Assembly: GCA_016490735.1 (NCBI GenBank)
Contig: JAEMWC010000096.1
Span: 948,501-1,012,500 of the forward strand
Source of the DNA: Pachyseris speciosa
Lineage: Eukaryota; Cnidaria; Anthozoa; Scleractinia; Pachyseridae
Length of the DNA: 64,000 bases
Reading direction: 5' to 3'
In this document: positions 41,901 through 54,148 of the stretch, piece after piece
Layout of the letters: every line of letters starts with the position of its first letter
How positions within the stretch are numbered: the first letter of the stretch is position 1
The notes under the pieces: generated by a model
Database searches by the model: none
Told to the model about the DNA's origin: nothing
What the model saw: only the letters and a program-made list of their open reading frames with translations
Made by a program: the position numbers and the translations under genes

Positions 41901-43082
41901 TTCTCCACTGGAAATCAGAATAGAATATCCACTAATGAGACCACCCGAAAAAAACGTGACGGCAAAATACAACTTGTCACATTGTGTGAGATATTTGCAA
42001 ATGAAGATCTAATTAACAGGGGACTGAATGACAGATTCAGTGACAAAATATGAACATATTCCTTAGCCCAAACATGGTTCAAAACTCAAAATGACAACTA
42101 TACAAGGTAAAGTTCTTGTTTAGAGCGGGTAATTTTCATACCCATTCACCCAAACCTTCATAGGTCATTGGAAGCTAAAGCAGTTCGTGAACTAAACACT
42201 GTCACCTGCATTGCATTCATGGAAGTTGCTCTTGAACAGTGGAATCTAAATTCTCCAGTAACTTTTAAGCTAACGTTTTTACTATATCATTTACGTCGCG
42301 TTATTTCCAAAACCTTTGTAATCAACTGCCAGATTTGAAAGGCAAATCAAATTATCGCACGAACATAATGAGGAAAACACCTTGTTTTCCATGGTGGTCT
42401 GGCATTCATATTCATGAAAGTTTAGACTATTATATGAATAAACCGAGGAACATATTGCAGTAAATTGATATTTACTTTTTCATTCTGCAGAAACCAACCA
42501 ATGAATTACTTATAAAATAAAACAAAAAAGAAACCAAAACAAACGACAGTGTGGTCATCACTGACAGTTTTCATTTCTCGTACCTTAGACCTTGTCAGTG
42601 TTTCACGAGAACACCCTTCTGTAAATAGACCAGTATCTGCCTTTCCATGGTTGATTTACGGTTTGTGAGGCGAAAAGGACTTTCTCGTACTTTGTAGATG
42701 AAACTAAATCATATGCGGCCGCAGAAAGTTTAACTGAAGGCGTTCAAGACAGTTCACCATAGGACTTCGTGTCACCAAAAATCGGTGAAACCGCTCGAGC
42801 GTATCCGAATTCGAAAGTCGTGAGATCACTGTGAAATGTGTATTAATCCATTTAACATGTTTAACATTCGGCTGTTTTGGTATGAACTGTTACATAGAAG
42901 ATGACACATGTATCTTATTAAAAACACGTACGTATTATGGTGGAACGACTTAATTAAGGTTAAACTGTTGAAATATCAAACTATTTTCTTCACTTGCCAA
43001 ACGATAAACGGCGACACATACAGATTCATGAACTTTTTTAAGAGCTGAATAACAGGGTAAGTTTTCAAGGCAAATTTCAATA
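41901..43082. other. upstream region of the matrix gene
   Basis: No gene recognised. It probably includes the 5' UTR and promoter of the minus-strand matrix gene. I see no clear core promoter motif. Confidence 0.4.
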
Positions 43083-43351
43083 TTTTTCGCGGTGGTGAGA
43101 GCGCTCGCCTTCCACCAGTGTGTCCCGGGTTCGATTCCCGGACTCGGCGTCATAAGTGGGCTGAGTTTGTTGGTTCTCTGCTCTGCTCCGAGAGGTTTTT
43201 CTCCGGGGACTCCGGTTTTCCCCTCTCCCCAAAAACCAACATCTGATTTGATTTGATTTATTTAGAGTTGATTTGTTTTAGTCTCCCCAATTAGTAGAAC
43301 ATCTGTGCTCAGCTAGATAGATTTGAGACTTAAATAAAGTATTATTATTAT
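43083..43351 (+). mobile_element. tRNA-derived SINE, second copy with a different tail
   Basis: The head GCGGTGGTGAGAGCGCTCGC, the B-box GGTTCGATTCC and the TTTTTCTCCGGGGACTCCGG body match the SINE at 10797-11074. The 3' half differs: GATTTGATTTGATTTATTTAG and then CTTAAATAAAGTATTATTATT. The (ATT)n tail at 43340-43351 also borders the 3' end of the Dong-like element. Confidence 0.75.
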
Positions 43352-46300
43352 CAGCTTTGTGAACTGGATGATCTTTTTCCGGTTTGCTTCCTAAGGGAGC
43401 GGGTCATAGCCCATAAGCAAAGGTCCCTTAGAGTTTTCTCCTTACTCTAGAGCTCCAACACCTTTCTCAAAATCCTTGCCGTTCCCAGTAACGTAGTTTT
43501 CTGGAGTAATGAAATGCTAATTTTGACATACAACTTTCCCAACCACTTGTCCAAGTTTTTTGTTACACTTCCCAATGATCCTACAACAATTGGTACCACC
43601 TGCACAGTTCTCATGTTCCACATTCTTGCAATTTCTCTTTTAAGATCCTGATACTTTTCAACTTTCTCATTCTCCTTTTCAACAATTCTTTTATCCGGTG
43701 GTACGGCAATATCAATAATAGTGCACTTTCTCTCCTGTTTATTTACAACTGCAATGTCCGGTCTTGTGGCTTCAATGACATGATCACACTGTATGTTCAC
43801 GTCTCACAGTAGTTTAACGTCGTCGTTTTCAGTTACACTGTCAGGTGCGTGTTCATACCACTTATCCTTCTTTTCCAGATGATATTTCTCACACAACTTC
43901 CAATGAACTACTTTTGCAACATTGTCATGTCTCTGTTTGTATTCCCTTTGGGCCAGCTTTTTACACTCACAGACAATATGGTTTACACTCTCACCTTTCT
44001 CGCCACATAGCCTACATAATGGGGATTCCACCGTTTTGTCAAAATGGCATTTTACATAGTTAGTCCTAAGGGCTTGTTCTTGGCCTGCACAAATAAGTGC
44101 TTCTGTTTGGATCTTCAAGTCTGTTTTTCGCAACCAGCTCCACGATTCTTCTACATGCGTCGTTTCTGATATTTCTCTTACAAATTGATCATGCAGCCTT
44201 TTTTCCTTCCAACTGTTGAGTTTCTCATTGTTCCAAGATGTCTTGAATTCATCTTTGCTCACTCCTAATTACACTAGTAGCCCTTACCCCTTGCAGCAGG
44301 ACATCCAGAGAATTCTTCACATACCATCCTAAGCTGTTTTCCTCACTTCTCACACATCCCTCACAGCTTATCAGTCCCCGGCCTCCATTCACCCGTGACA
44401 CATACAACCTATCAACATCGCTCTTTGGATGAAAAGCACCGTTCATTGTTAATGCCTTTCTAGTCATTCTATCCAATGTTTTTAGCTCTTCCTTTGACCA
44501 TCTTATAATACCTGCTCCGTACCCGCTTTTGAATATTGTATAGAAAAGGCGCAATATAAGTAATAAATTATTATTACTATTATTACCTCAGTACAGAGAC
44601 TGCCCAGGTGTTAATGGCGTTAATCTTGTTCTTTCCATTCAATTTTGATTTCAACACAAGCTTCAGCCTTCTTTTGTACTCTCTCACAAATCGTTTTTTC
44701 ATCTCCTTTTCCCTCATCATATCCACCTCAAGAATCCCTAAATATCTATACCCTTCTTCCTCAATTTCTCTCATTCCTCTTTCCTCTTTTCATCAACAAC
44801 ACACCATACTTCTTCAACCCAAACTCCATTCCAATGTTCTCACTAAACACCTGTACAGTTTGTACTAATGAATCTATTTGGTCCTCACTTTTCCCAAACA
44901 GTTTCAAGTCATCCATGAAAAGAAGATGGTTAACCTTAAATTCCTTGGCAAGATCATAACCTGCTGTTGATTCTTAAGATCAATGTTAATGGAATTATGC
45001 ACAACACAAATAGTAGTGGTGACAAACTATCCCCTTGAAAAATACCTCTTCTAATGTGGATAACTCCCAGCCTCTCGCCCGATGATGTTAACTCTGTTTT
45101 CCATGTCTTCATACTATCAATAAGAAACTTTTTCACATTCTCAGCTATCCCAAACATCTCCAAACACTCGACAATCCAGCTATGCGGCACCATATCAAAT
45201 GCTTTCCGATAATCAATCCAAGCCATCGCCAGGTTTGTGTGTATTTTCCTGCAATCCTTTAGCATAGCCTTGTCAATCAAGAGCTGGTCCTTAGTTCCGC
45301 GCCTTCCCTTACGGCACCCCTTCTGTACCCCACGTAATATCCTTTCCCTCTCAAGGTAGTCATACATATTATCAGCAAGTATTCCTGTTGTTAGCTTACA
45401 CATCAGAGGTAGGCAGGATATCGGTCTAAAATTATCGACTGCAATACCATTAGCAGGATCTTTTTGGCATAAGACTGTCCTGCCATAAGTCATCCATTCG
45501 GGTAACCTGGCTGTTCCGTTTAAAATCTCATTAAGTTGGCTTACGATTCTGCCGTGCATCGTATCCAGTCTTTTGATCCAAAACCCCTGAACGCCATCCC
45601 AACCGGGAGCTTTCCAATTTGGAATTTTCTTACATTGTTTCTTGACCATCACCTCGGATATTTCTAGTGCTTCCTGCTGGCCATAATCCCTCTCTACCTT
45701 TAACCCTTCCAACCAGTCCGCTGTCGGTTATGTTCCTTTTCCACCCCCGCAATACCATTCCAAAAACTCTTACTTTCTTCAGCATCAGGTATCACACTTT
45801 CACCATTAAATTCCCTGTTCAATTCTTCATAGACCTTTTTCTGATCAGTCTCAAACAACCGATTTTGTCTGTATTGTGTTATTCTTTGCTCATATCGTTT
45901 GATTTTTGCACTCTTTGCCAAAAACTTTTGTTTAAGTTCTTCAATTACCAGTGTTAGCCCCTTTCTTTTAATGTTGTATTTATTTTCCAGTTCTTTAACC
46001 TTTCATTTTGATTTGATTTCTCCTCGTTTTTCCCTCTCCAATATGTTCACTTCCCTCCTTATTCTCTTAATATCTCCCTCGATTCTTCTTTTCCACCATG
46101 GTTCCACTTTCTTACCTCTCAACGGCTTTTTTAGGCCCAACTGTCTCGCAACCCATATACTAGCAGCTTTGATCAGATTGTTTGATTCAGTTATGTCCTT
46201 TGTCACCACATGCTTAATTGCCTTGTTTACTTTCCTAGTTTCTTCTTCCAATCTTTTCTTGGCAACTTTCTTAAATGAATAACCATGGTTGTTTCCTACT

Positions 46301-47015
46301 CCCTCAGCGATGATCTCTCTAATTTGGTCTATAATTGTCCTCTCTTCAGGTGGTATCTCCTCAGTCTCATTCACAGCAAAATCAACATTTAGCCCATTTT
46401 CCAAACCCCCATCTACCTCATCCACCACATTTTGGTCCATATCAGCGGTCCTTGTAACATTTTCCATCTCAGGACTTTCCTCACCTTCCTGCTCTATCCT
46501 TCTCCGTATCGTCTCTAGTTCCAGCTCGGACAGCCAACCATTCTTTCTTATTGCCCTTGCCTGGTCAGAAATCCTTTGCTCAGTGGAATCAAACATTCCC
46601 TTTTCTCTCCACTCCTGAACATTCTTCGTCTATAACCTCTTATTGGTACCCCATTCTCATCTACAGGCCTACTTCGATAGTAGCATTCCATAACTACGAT
46701 ATTTACTTGCTTGGTCCATTGCATCCTAGCAGTAGTTTGATAACGACCGGATCCCCGCTGCTGGGCCGAGGAGTACCTGCCGGGCGAGACGCCTTCACTG
46801 GTAGTTCCAGTCTCATTCACGCCGTTTCTGATAACTTATCATTAGACATTTTCACTCATAAGAGGGTGGTGTTTTAAGGTGCCACTACCAGCATTTTTTT
46901 TCCTTTGAGAAACCATCTCTAGGAGGGCTGTCGACCAAGACTTAAGAGCCCCTCCTGCCCATGAGGCATGGCTGTACCCCCGCCGGATGCCAACCCGGTG
47001 TTTCAAGGCCGCGGG
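43352..47015 (-). mobile_element. degenerate Dong/R4-type non-LTR retrotransposon in a (TAA)n site
   Basis: Minus-strand pieces in order: an N-terminal region (46548-46820), a coiled/basic region (46003-46596), and RT (44954-45712: [44 protein letters not shown]). The catalytic HLLFMDDLKLFG follows near 44900, then a thumb region (44249-44554). A CCHC knuckle CRLCGEKGESVNHIVCEC (in 43804-44262) precedes a restriction-like endonuclease (43447-43800: RPDIAVVNKQERKCTIIDIAVP). C-terminal REL-endonuclease is characteristic of R2/R4-type elements. ATT repeats flank both ends (43340-43351 and 47016-47042), as described for Dong. At least five frame breaks and an in-frame TGA at 43801 make it inactive. 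Confidence 0.8.
44522..44585 (+). mobile_element. tail-only retroelement insertion inside the Dong-like RT gene
   Basis: About 60 bp ending GGCGCAATATAAGTAATAAATTATTATTACTATTATTA splits the conserved stretch AVSVLR|YGAGII. It resembles the tail of the SINE at 10797 (GCGCTATATAAG...ATT repeats), so it is probably a severely 5'-truncated insertion of an (ATT)n-tailed element. Confidence 0.55.
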
Positions 47016-47042
47016 TTATTATTATTATTATTATTATTATTT
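47016..47042 (+). repeat. (TTA)n microsatellite
   Basis: Nine ATT units at the 5' junction of the Dong-like element. Confidence 0.95.
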
Positions 47043-48670
47043 TCAGGTTTATACGTCCTGGACGCGTTTTGGTTGCTTGACAAGTGGAGTAGGATTTGTC
47101 ATCTAATTTCATACTATGCCGATGCAAGTTAATCCTAATCCCAAACTCCTAGGGCGTATCCAATGACGTATCCAATGCGCTAGAGAGAAAAGTATTTGGA
47201 AGGCAGACGTCTATTGCAGTTAACCCGAGATTAACATGTACAGGTGTATGTGCTGTTAGGTTTCTAAATTTTTTACTAGCTATTTCTATGCAAGCCATGG
47301 TATGCCTGCCCACCACTGTTTATAGCTTCCAGTCCTATCAGTGTTCTTGCCCGGTTGAACAACAATCTGCCGGTACCTGGATGGACAATCGGTACATCAA
47401 AAGGCGCACTATACGTAGTTGTTTCTTTGAGTACTTTAATAGGTCATCGAAATAGTTTGAATCGAAAAACGGTGACACACTGAAGTTAGAGCTAGACGGC
47501 CTTTAAGGTCACAAAGTTGCCCATTTAATTTATTCTTCATACAACAAACTTACAATCTACCCTCTAAATCTAGACTAAGCTCTAGTAACTTTCCACACTC
47601 ACATAATGTCCACATAACCTGGCATTTATAAATACAATTTTCTCTGCCTCCACTGAGGAATGAAAGGTATATATGAGTATTGAAAGAAACACGGTTATTT
47701 GTTATGTTGCCAATGGCAATACAGTACACTTGCGGCGTAATTGTAAGACTTTGCAGCAGACAATCTTTAATTTCCTGCTTTTACGAAAGCTTTCAAGTTC
47801 AAAACTAACATTATAAGTCTTTAAAACGTAAGTTTTCTATTTCGATAATTTCACTGAAGTAGCTTTGGGCGAGTTGGTAACGTTGCATACGAATCTTGTA
47901 TCACTTACGTGCAAACATATGCGAGGCCTACAGGGATAATACATGGCCACTGCCCCATGGCATGTGACAAGTTCGGTACTTGTAATATCAGCTTAAATGC
48001 ATTTGAACGATAGTGAAACCAATTATTTCCTTACTTGAATCTTAGCGTATTAATTTTCGCCAAATATTCTGCAAGCTGACAGTCTCCGTTGTCAGCAACA
48101 CTCCTTGCTAGCTGGTACCCGCCGCACAAGCAATAAAGTACCATGAACCTATACTTAATTCATGAGCTCTTCCCGCTCGAACATCGGTAATAACTGAGAT
48201 TTTAGCGACAGGGCCGGAAAAAAGGAAAGAAGGACGGTTTTCCAAGCAAATGAGCAAGTGATAGTCAGGCAAAAGGACTGAACAATGTTAAGGTAAGAGC
48301 CCTTTTGTTTTTGCCTACATTTTCTTTATCTTCTGGTTGAGGATACATTTTGATGGCCTTAGGATCCTATCCATGCTCTCTTGAACTTTAAGGCAAGGCC
48401 AGTATCTGACTAAATAAAAACCTTGATCTTTTTCATTCTTTTTGAAACATTTCACAGTGGTGATTGATACGATTCCTTTCAGCTCATCTCCCAAGATAAT
48501 CGGCTTTTGATCTTATAAAAGGGAATCGACGTAAATTGCCAGCACAAGGTCGAAAACAATAATAAACATGTCACTGAACATTAAACCATATTTTTAAAGA
48601 CTTCGAAACAAACACAACGATTGCGAGCTTAGTTAATCGGATTTTGTTACGCTTGATCCTAAGGTTGACG
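47043..48670. other. intergenic, upstream of the secreted charged-protein gene
   Basis: No gene recognised. A donor-like GTAAGAG at 48292, after a purine-rich stretch, may mark a non-coding first exon of the next gene. Confidence 0.35.
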
Positions 48671-50575
48671 ATGAATTGGAGCTTAGCATGGATGGTTTCT
48701 AGCACCATCTGTTTTGTTTTGGGTACTGTTACCAATGCAGAGTGGGCTTCAAAATCGTCCAAAAGAGGTATGGCGAAATTATTTTGTTTTATTTAGAGAT
48801 AACTGCTCTGAGGAAGGCAGACCAAGCCAAATATCATCGCTTTTAGTAAAAACCTGTTCCTTAATTCAACTTAAGGAGGGTCATGACTGCGAAACTGGTT
48901 ATTGCTGGCGGTGTTGTCCCAGATTGCTATATATACGATGTCTTTTAAGGAAACAGGCTAGAGGGCCCTCAAATGCTTTGTTGGTAAAGCACAATTACCC
49001 GCGCCTCCTCTAAATCTCTCTTAGAAAGCTGAGCCATTGAGATACCTGTAGATTTTCCAGACTAAACAACGTCTCACCCACAACTGGGAACAACACAATA
49101 TGTGAGAGAGCTCTGTTGCATATAATATATCCACTCTGTCACACTTTGTATTAGTCAAATGATAGCAATACATCTTGTCATGCGGGGCTTGCTGTTTAAA
49201 GAGAGGCTTGTTAACGAATCAGACTCTGATTTAGGTTGATCTATGATCAGTGCTACGCCTTTAGTCTCGTGTTGTTGAAGTTGTCCTCAAGCTCCTTCTT
49301 TTGATGTTTCCAAATGTATACAAAAAGCACCGGCCAACTAGCAAGACAAACTAGCCAAAATGTTTACGGGAGTACTCGAAAGGATGCGCATGAATAATAT
49401 CGACCCAGACTGGGAAGGCAGGGCAAAGTTTCCACTCCATCCCTCATATTTGGCCCCTTGTTTACCCCTTATATGTCTATTATCTGCATTTTGCATACGA
49501 GGCAAACAAATATCGGCTTATGTTAATCTTCCCATTGGCGCATTTATTTAATATATAAATTGATTTTTATTTTCATCTTTACAGATGATATCATGGGTCT
49601 TCATCTAGGGCTTGGGGACGACCTTTTCGGCTCAAATTTTGAGAGCAATCTTCTGAAGATCAAGAGAAACACGAGGATGCGAACCAGAGAGCAGCATTTC
49701 CTATAATGGACGCATTCAAGCAACATACGCTCCTGACGGCTGACGACCTCAAGGAAAAGGTCGAAAACAGCTACTCCGAACAGGGAGGGATTCGACAAGC
49801 AGTTGACAATGCTCTAAAGAAACTTCACAAGAAGAAAGAACTGGCTGCAGCCGCAACACATCCAGATGCACATCATTTGGTCTCTGCAAAGGAACTGATT
49901 GATGAGGTGGTCAAACAGGAAATTGCGAGCCATCTGGGCACTAATAACGCCGTCGAACAAGAAGAAACCAATAGTGCTTTAGGTAGCGATGAACTGAAGA
50001 GCAAACTGCACGAGAAACTAGAAGAAATAACCAGGATTGAAACGAAACTGTTTTCACTCATTCGTGACGTGAAGGGGTACTTGTTGAAAAAGAAAAGCGA
50101 CCAAGGTGAGAGCAAAGATGATTCATCGAACAGCGAAGACAGTGATCTTGATAATATCACTCTGGACGGTTTGGTGTCTAAACGAAGCGATATTCCTTCT
50201 AACATCAATCGATTTCGCAGGAATGAAACATTGGTGGAGAACTTTATTCGTGATGCTCTTAAAGACGACTTCACCATTGATCCGAGTGAGTACGATGAGA
50301 GCAACTCTGAAAACGGTGAAGATAAGAAAGCAGCCAAGCAAGGGGATACAAGAGATCTGCTGGGAAAAGAGGAAACGCAAAAAGCACTACTCAAAGAAGC
50401 TGTCCCTGGGGAAATTGAGGATATCCCAGTATCAAGCTTAGAGCGTGAAGTTGATGAGAATGACTCGGTTGCTAGTGATCATGGAATTACCCGAGATGCC
50501 CTTGTGGACTCACCCTTCTCGTCCTTGGATTACAAGAAAGTTACTGGAAAACGATCAAGGCATTTTCTGTCTTAG
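48671..50575 (+). CDS. secreted charged protein of unknown function (2 exons)
   Basis: Exon 1 (48671-48767) encodes a signal peptide (MNWSLAWMVSSTICFVLGTVTNAE) and a Lys/Arg pair, ending at donor GTATGG. The strong acceptor is at 49584 (tttacag). From there the frame reads GLHLGLGDDLFGSNFESN and would stop at 49703. The long open frame (to TAG 50573-50575) joins in another frame near 49645, through SSEDQEKHED. Either a GA slip (GAGAG at 49641-49645) broke the frame, or a weak acceptor at 49643 is used, which keeps phase. The rest is about 310 residues rich in Glu, Asp, Lys and Ser, with helical segments (DELKSKLHEKLEEITRIETK) and several dibasic sites; it ends RSRHFLS. No known domain. A matrix or cleaved-precursor role is possible but unproven. 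Confidence 0.65.
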
Positions 50576-50818
50576 AGACACTTCAGTGAACAAAATACCC
50601 ATTCAGGACAGTCAATTTGTCCTCTTCCTTTGTGAGTCTCATTTTAAAAGCGATCAAGAAGAGCTTTCCATGCCTGTAGCACTCCATCCTATACAATTTT
50701 TGCGAAAGGGAAATGTCTTATTTTTCATTAAAAGCTAACAAGGAATTCTTGGAAATATAATAGCTCTCGACGGAAAATGGAGTCACGTTATTTGCGTGCC
50801 AACCTAAGCCATTACTGG
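50576..50818 (+). other. 3' flank of the secreted charged-protein gene
   Basis: Includes a probable polyadenylation region (cattaaaag near 50730). Confidence 0.35.
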
Positions 50819-51222
50819 TAGCCTGCGAACACAGCCGCCTCTCATCGCTCACTGCCGCTAGGGGCGTTTCGCGCTAGAGCTCGGCTATTGGTTCATGAGT
50901 TTAGTATTTTCAGATGTTGTTTACTAAATGATTTTGTAGGCTGCTGGCAATCCATAAACAGCGCGGTGAGTAACACTGCGGTGAGAGTGGAGCGAGAAGA
51001 AAATAGCGAGAAAAGACTGGTGAGAGGCACTTCAGGTTTCACCAGCGTCGCCGCGCCATTGGCGCGAGCTCTTCACCAACAAGAAACAGCCCGCGAGCAA
51101 GCTCTCTATTGGGGTCTCACGCGAGATTTGTTTCGGTCGCGATAGGATTCGCTCGCCACTCGCGCGACTCGCGCCCAAAATTAATCTCGCGTGACACCAA
51201 CTGACAGTTTGCTTGCAGGCTA
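50819..51222. mobile_element. MITE with TAGCCTGC termini
   Basis: The left end TAGCCTGCGAACACAG is mirrored by CAGTTTGCTTGCAGGCTA at the right. The inside is CG-rich with GCGAG motifs (GAGCAAGCTCTC, CTCGCGCGACTCGCG) and is compositionally unlike its neighbours. Open frames here are accidental. Confidence 0.6.
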
Positions 51223-51702
51223 ACCAGAAAGGGACTGCTAGCAGTCTAATGATTTCGTTTTTGAATCAAATTGCGAGGTGTAAAAAGAGATCAAAGTATT
51301 ACAGAAAATTTTCACACGGACAACCGCTGAGCAAAAGCTGAGGTGAGCTGCGCCGGCAATATTCACCAAACGTAAATAAAACCATAACGTAATAACATGA
51401 TTTACTCGGCTGAAAACATTTTATTCAATAGCAAAAATTGTACAAATCGCAGTTAACAAACTCAGGAAATATTTAAGAAAGGGCAAAGCCTTGAAGACTT
51501 GAAAGTCTGCAAATGGTGGCAAGTTCTAAGTATTAAAACATTTTTAAATAGATCGTCATACAATTAAATACATTCAAATATTGTTTATCTTATATATCTT
51601 TACCTCATGATCACTATTTTTCTTTGCAAACGCTTTTTTTACCCCTCTTTCAGATTAAGGTTTCTCATTAAAGCAGTCACTTCGAAGCTGACCTTGCACG
51701 CG

Positions 51703-54148
51703 TTAGCCGTTCAGCTTACTGCGTCTCTTGATAGGTTTACTTAATTTCAACAGCAAGAAAACGAAATTTTGAATGCTTTGTAGTCTGTCAATCACTCTAG
51801 GCATGATCAGAATTCTCAGTTTTTCTAGCGGATCAAATGGCAAGGCTGCTAAGGCCCACAAAAGCCAGGATGGACCGTTTTGAGTTGGAAGCAAGTAGCT
51901 TTCACAAGGTGGCATGGGTCCCAATGCACTCTCAATACACGTTTTCTCTTCAATAGGAAGAGTTGAGATCCACTTCTTGACCATGACGTGGATAGCGGCG
52001 TTGCGCCATTTCAAAAGAACTGTCGCATCACCGTCACCAATTTTCGCTCCTTCCCGCCATTCTACCCTGGCTGCTAAACAGCCATCGATGACTTCGCGAG
52101 AGATAACAATAAACTTGTGTCTTGGAACTGCTTGCACCACCAAATTTCCATCTGGAAAACTTTCAGTTGCTTGGATCTCGACCATTGTCCCACGGTTAGC
52201 AAATTCTTTGGCGGCGTCTTCGCTGGGGGCACAGATCCCAAACACGCGGGAGCCCCATTCAGTGCAGCGCTTTATCATGATGCGGGCACAGGGCTCCGTG
52301 AGTGTCAGCTGGACTCGGTCGCATGAAATGGGTATCGAACTAACCAATATTGGGATTTCAACTCGCTCATCACTGCCCATCCTGAAAGAGAAACAAACGC
52401 AACAAGCCCCATGAGAGAGCCGGGAAGAGTCATTTTTGAGGATTTATAATAAATTGACTATGGAAAATAACCAGGTTCTTTGTACACAAATAAGAGGGAA
52501 ATTATCTAAACATACAGCTAAAAAATGAAACAAAGTATATGCCTGAGCAAAACCAGAATTGCAATTGGGTTGATCATATCACATTTCATTTTTAATTCAT
52601 TTTCAAACCTTGTATCACAACAGCGAACTATATAAACCAACATCGACATAACTATTGCAGATTCTTTCACAAACAGACAATCAAATAACAAATTAGTAAT
52701 AGAGGTGGAAGTAAGTAGTAGACCAAAACTGTATTAGAAACAATAAAACGTTAATCTGAAACTAGGATTTTTAGTTCAGTACATCAGTGATCAAACATCT
52801 CACAGCAGTCAGGTGTTCTGTGTTATTAACTTTACCTTTCCCATTTCCCTATTTTTTCCCGATGTTGTCTTTTCCTCTCTAAGTACTGGTTTCGGAAATG
52901 AACTTTCAACAGTTCATCTATGACCACTGTGCAGTTTCTTTTCCTTTCAACTGAAGCGTTCACAGTTTTCCAGCACTTTGGACATTTCGAGCCGTATTCA
53001 AGGCTTTCTTTCAAGCAATCCTGACAAAAGGTGTGTCCACACAGAATTGTCACTGGCCGAAAAAGAAGACAACCGCAAACTCTGCATTTTAATTCATCCA
53101 TATCTACAGCTGCTTTTTCGCTTCCGCGTTCTAATATCTCTTGTACCTCATTATTGTGTCCATAGGATTCTTGAACACCTGCTACAATTCCTTCGTTACT
53201 CAACCCTTCTTCCGTCACAAAAATATTGGCAAGGTTTCGAGCTATGATCTTCTGTTCGAGTGTTGTCACGTCAGGTAACGTGAGTACCCTTATCAAACTG
53301 TTGGTGAATTCATCTCGGCGATCAGATTCGTTCGGAGACAAAATAGCGCAGCGTAGGTAGTCTGCGACTGCATCGTCGTGCTTTTTAACTCGGGTGAAAA
53401 TTTTCGCTTTCCGGTGAAAAGCGTCTGGAAGATCCGGCCTTAGTTTACTAGCATTGTATGCGTCTCTAAGCGCAAGGTAATGAAGTCTTAATTGCAAATA
53501 TGCATCACTTCTAAGACAATGGCAATCATAGTCTTTCGGAGAAATACACAGAGCGAAGGAAAAACTATCCACGGCCTCTCTTGGAGAGTTGGATACTAAA
53601 TAACGTTTCCCGAGTTTCTTTGCCTCCTTTTGTTTTCCTTTCTCAGGAAAGCGTTTGCTAATGATGTCGGACAAAACAAGATTCTCCGACAACTGTTCGG
53701 CGTGACTGTCGTGATGTACGCCGCAAAGGCAACATAAAATAACGTTTTCATTTAAGCAAGTTCTCTTGATAGAGTCAGATGCGCGCTGAAGGCAATCCAG
53801 ACAAATAGTATGACCGCATGCTAGCGTGATGGGACTTTCAAATACACAGCCACACAAAGGGCAAATTAGCAAAGTCTTCGGTGAAGTTGTGAGCTGTTTC
53901 CTTCTTTTAAACAATTCCTTTGTGACCCTGCGAGTTCCATTTTCCATTAAGGCATCAACGAGAGGACAGATATCATCCCGCGAAACATCTTCAGTCCGAA
54001 ATTTTGTAAACAGTGAAAGTAAAGCCCTTTCTAAAGCGGCGCCATGTTCTGATGAAGTTCCCACAATTTGTGCGAGTTTCTGTAAACTCCATAAGTTGAC
54101 CAGTAAATACTCTGCTTCACGAGGTTTAACAACGTTTTTTTCTGCCAT
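51703..54148 (-). CDS. LONRF-type E3 ligase, divergent copy (2 exons)
   Basis: Exons 52836-54148 and 51703-52381 give 663 residues. RING 1 is at about 96-145 (CPLCGCVFESPITLACGHTICLDC). TPR-like helices are at about 180-290. RING 2 is at about 355-395 (CRVCGCLLFRPVTILCGHTFCQDC...CPKC). The C-terminal LON substrate-binding domain is encoded mainly by exon 2. In that domain the usual EPRYR motif is eroded (LTEPCARIMIKRC). The order RING-TPR-RING-LON is that of the LONRF1-3 family, cytosolic ubiquitin ligases. An upstream GTG keeps the frame open, but ATG 54148 is the natural start. It is a tandem neighbour of the gene at 56776-60366, with the same intron between RING 2 and LON. Confidence 0.88.

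Noticed and set aside
50888..51145. Plus-strand open frame in the CG-rich block
   Set aside because: It lies within a MITE with TAGCCTGC ends.
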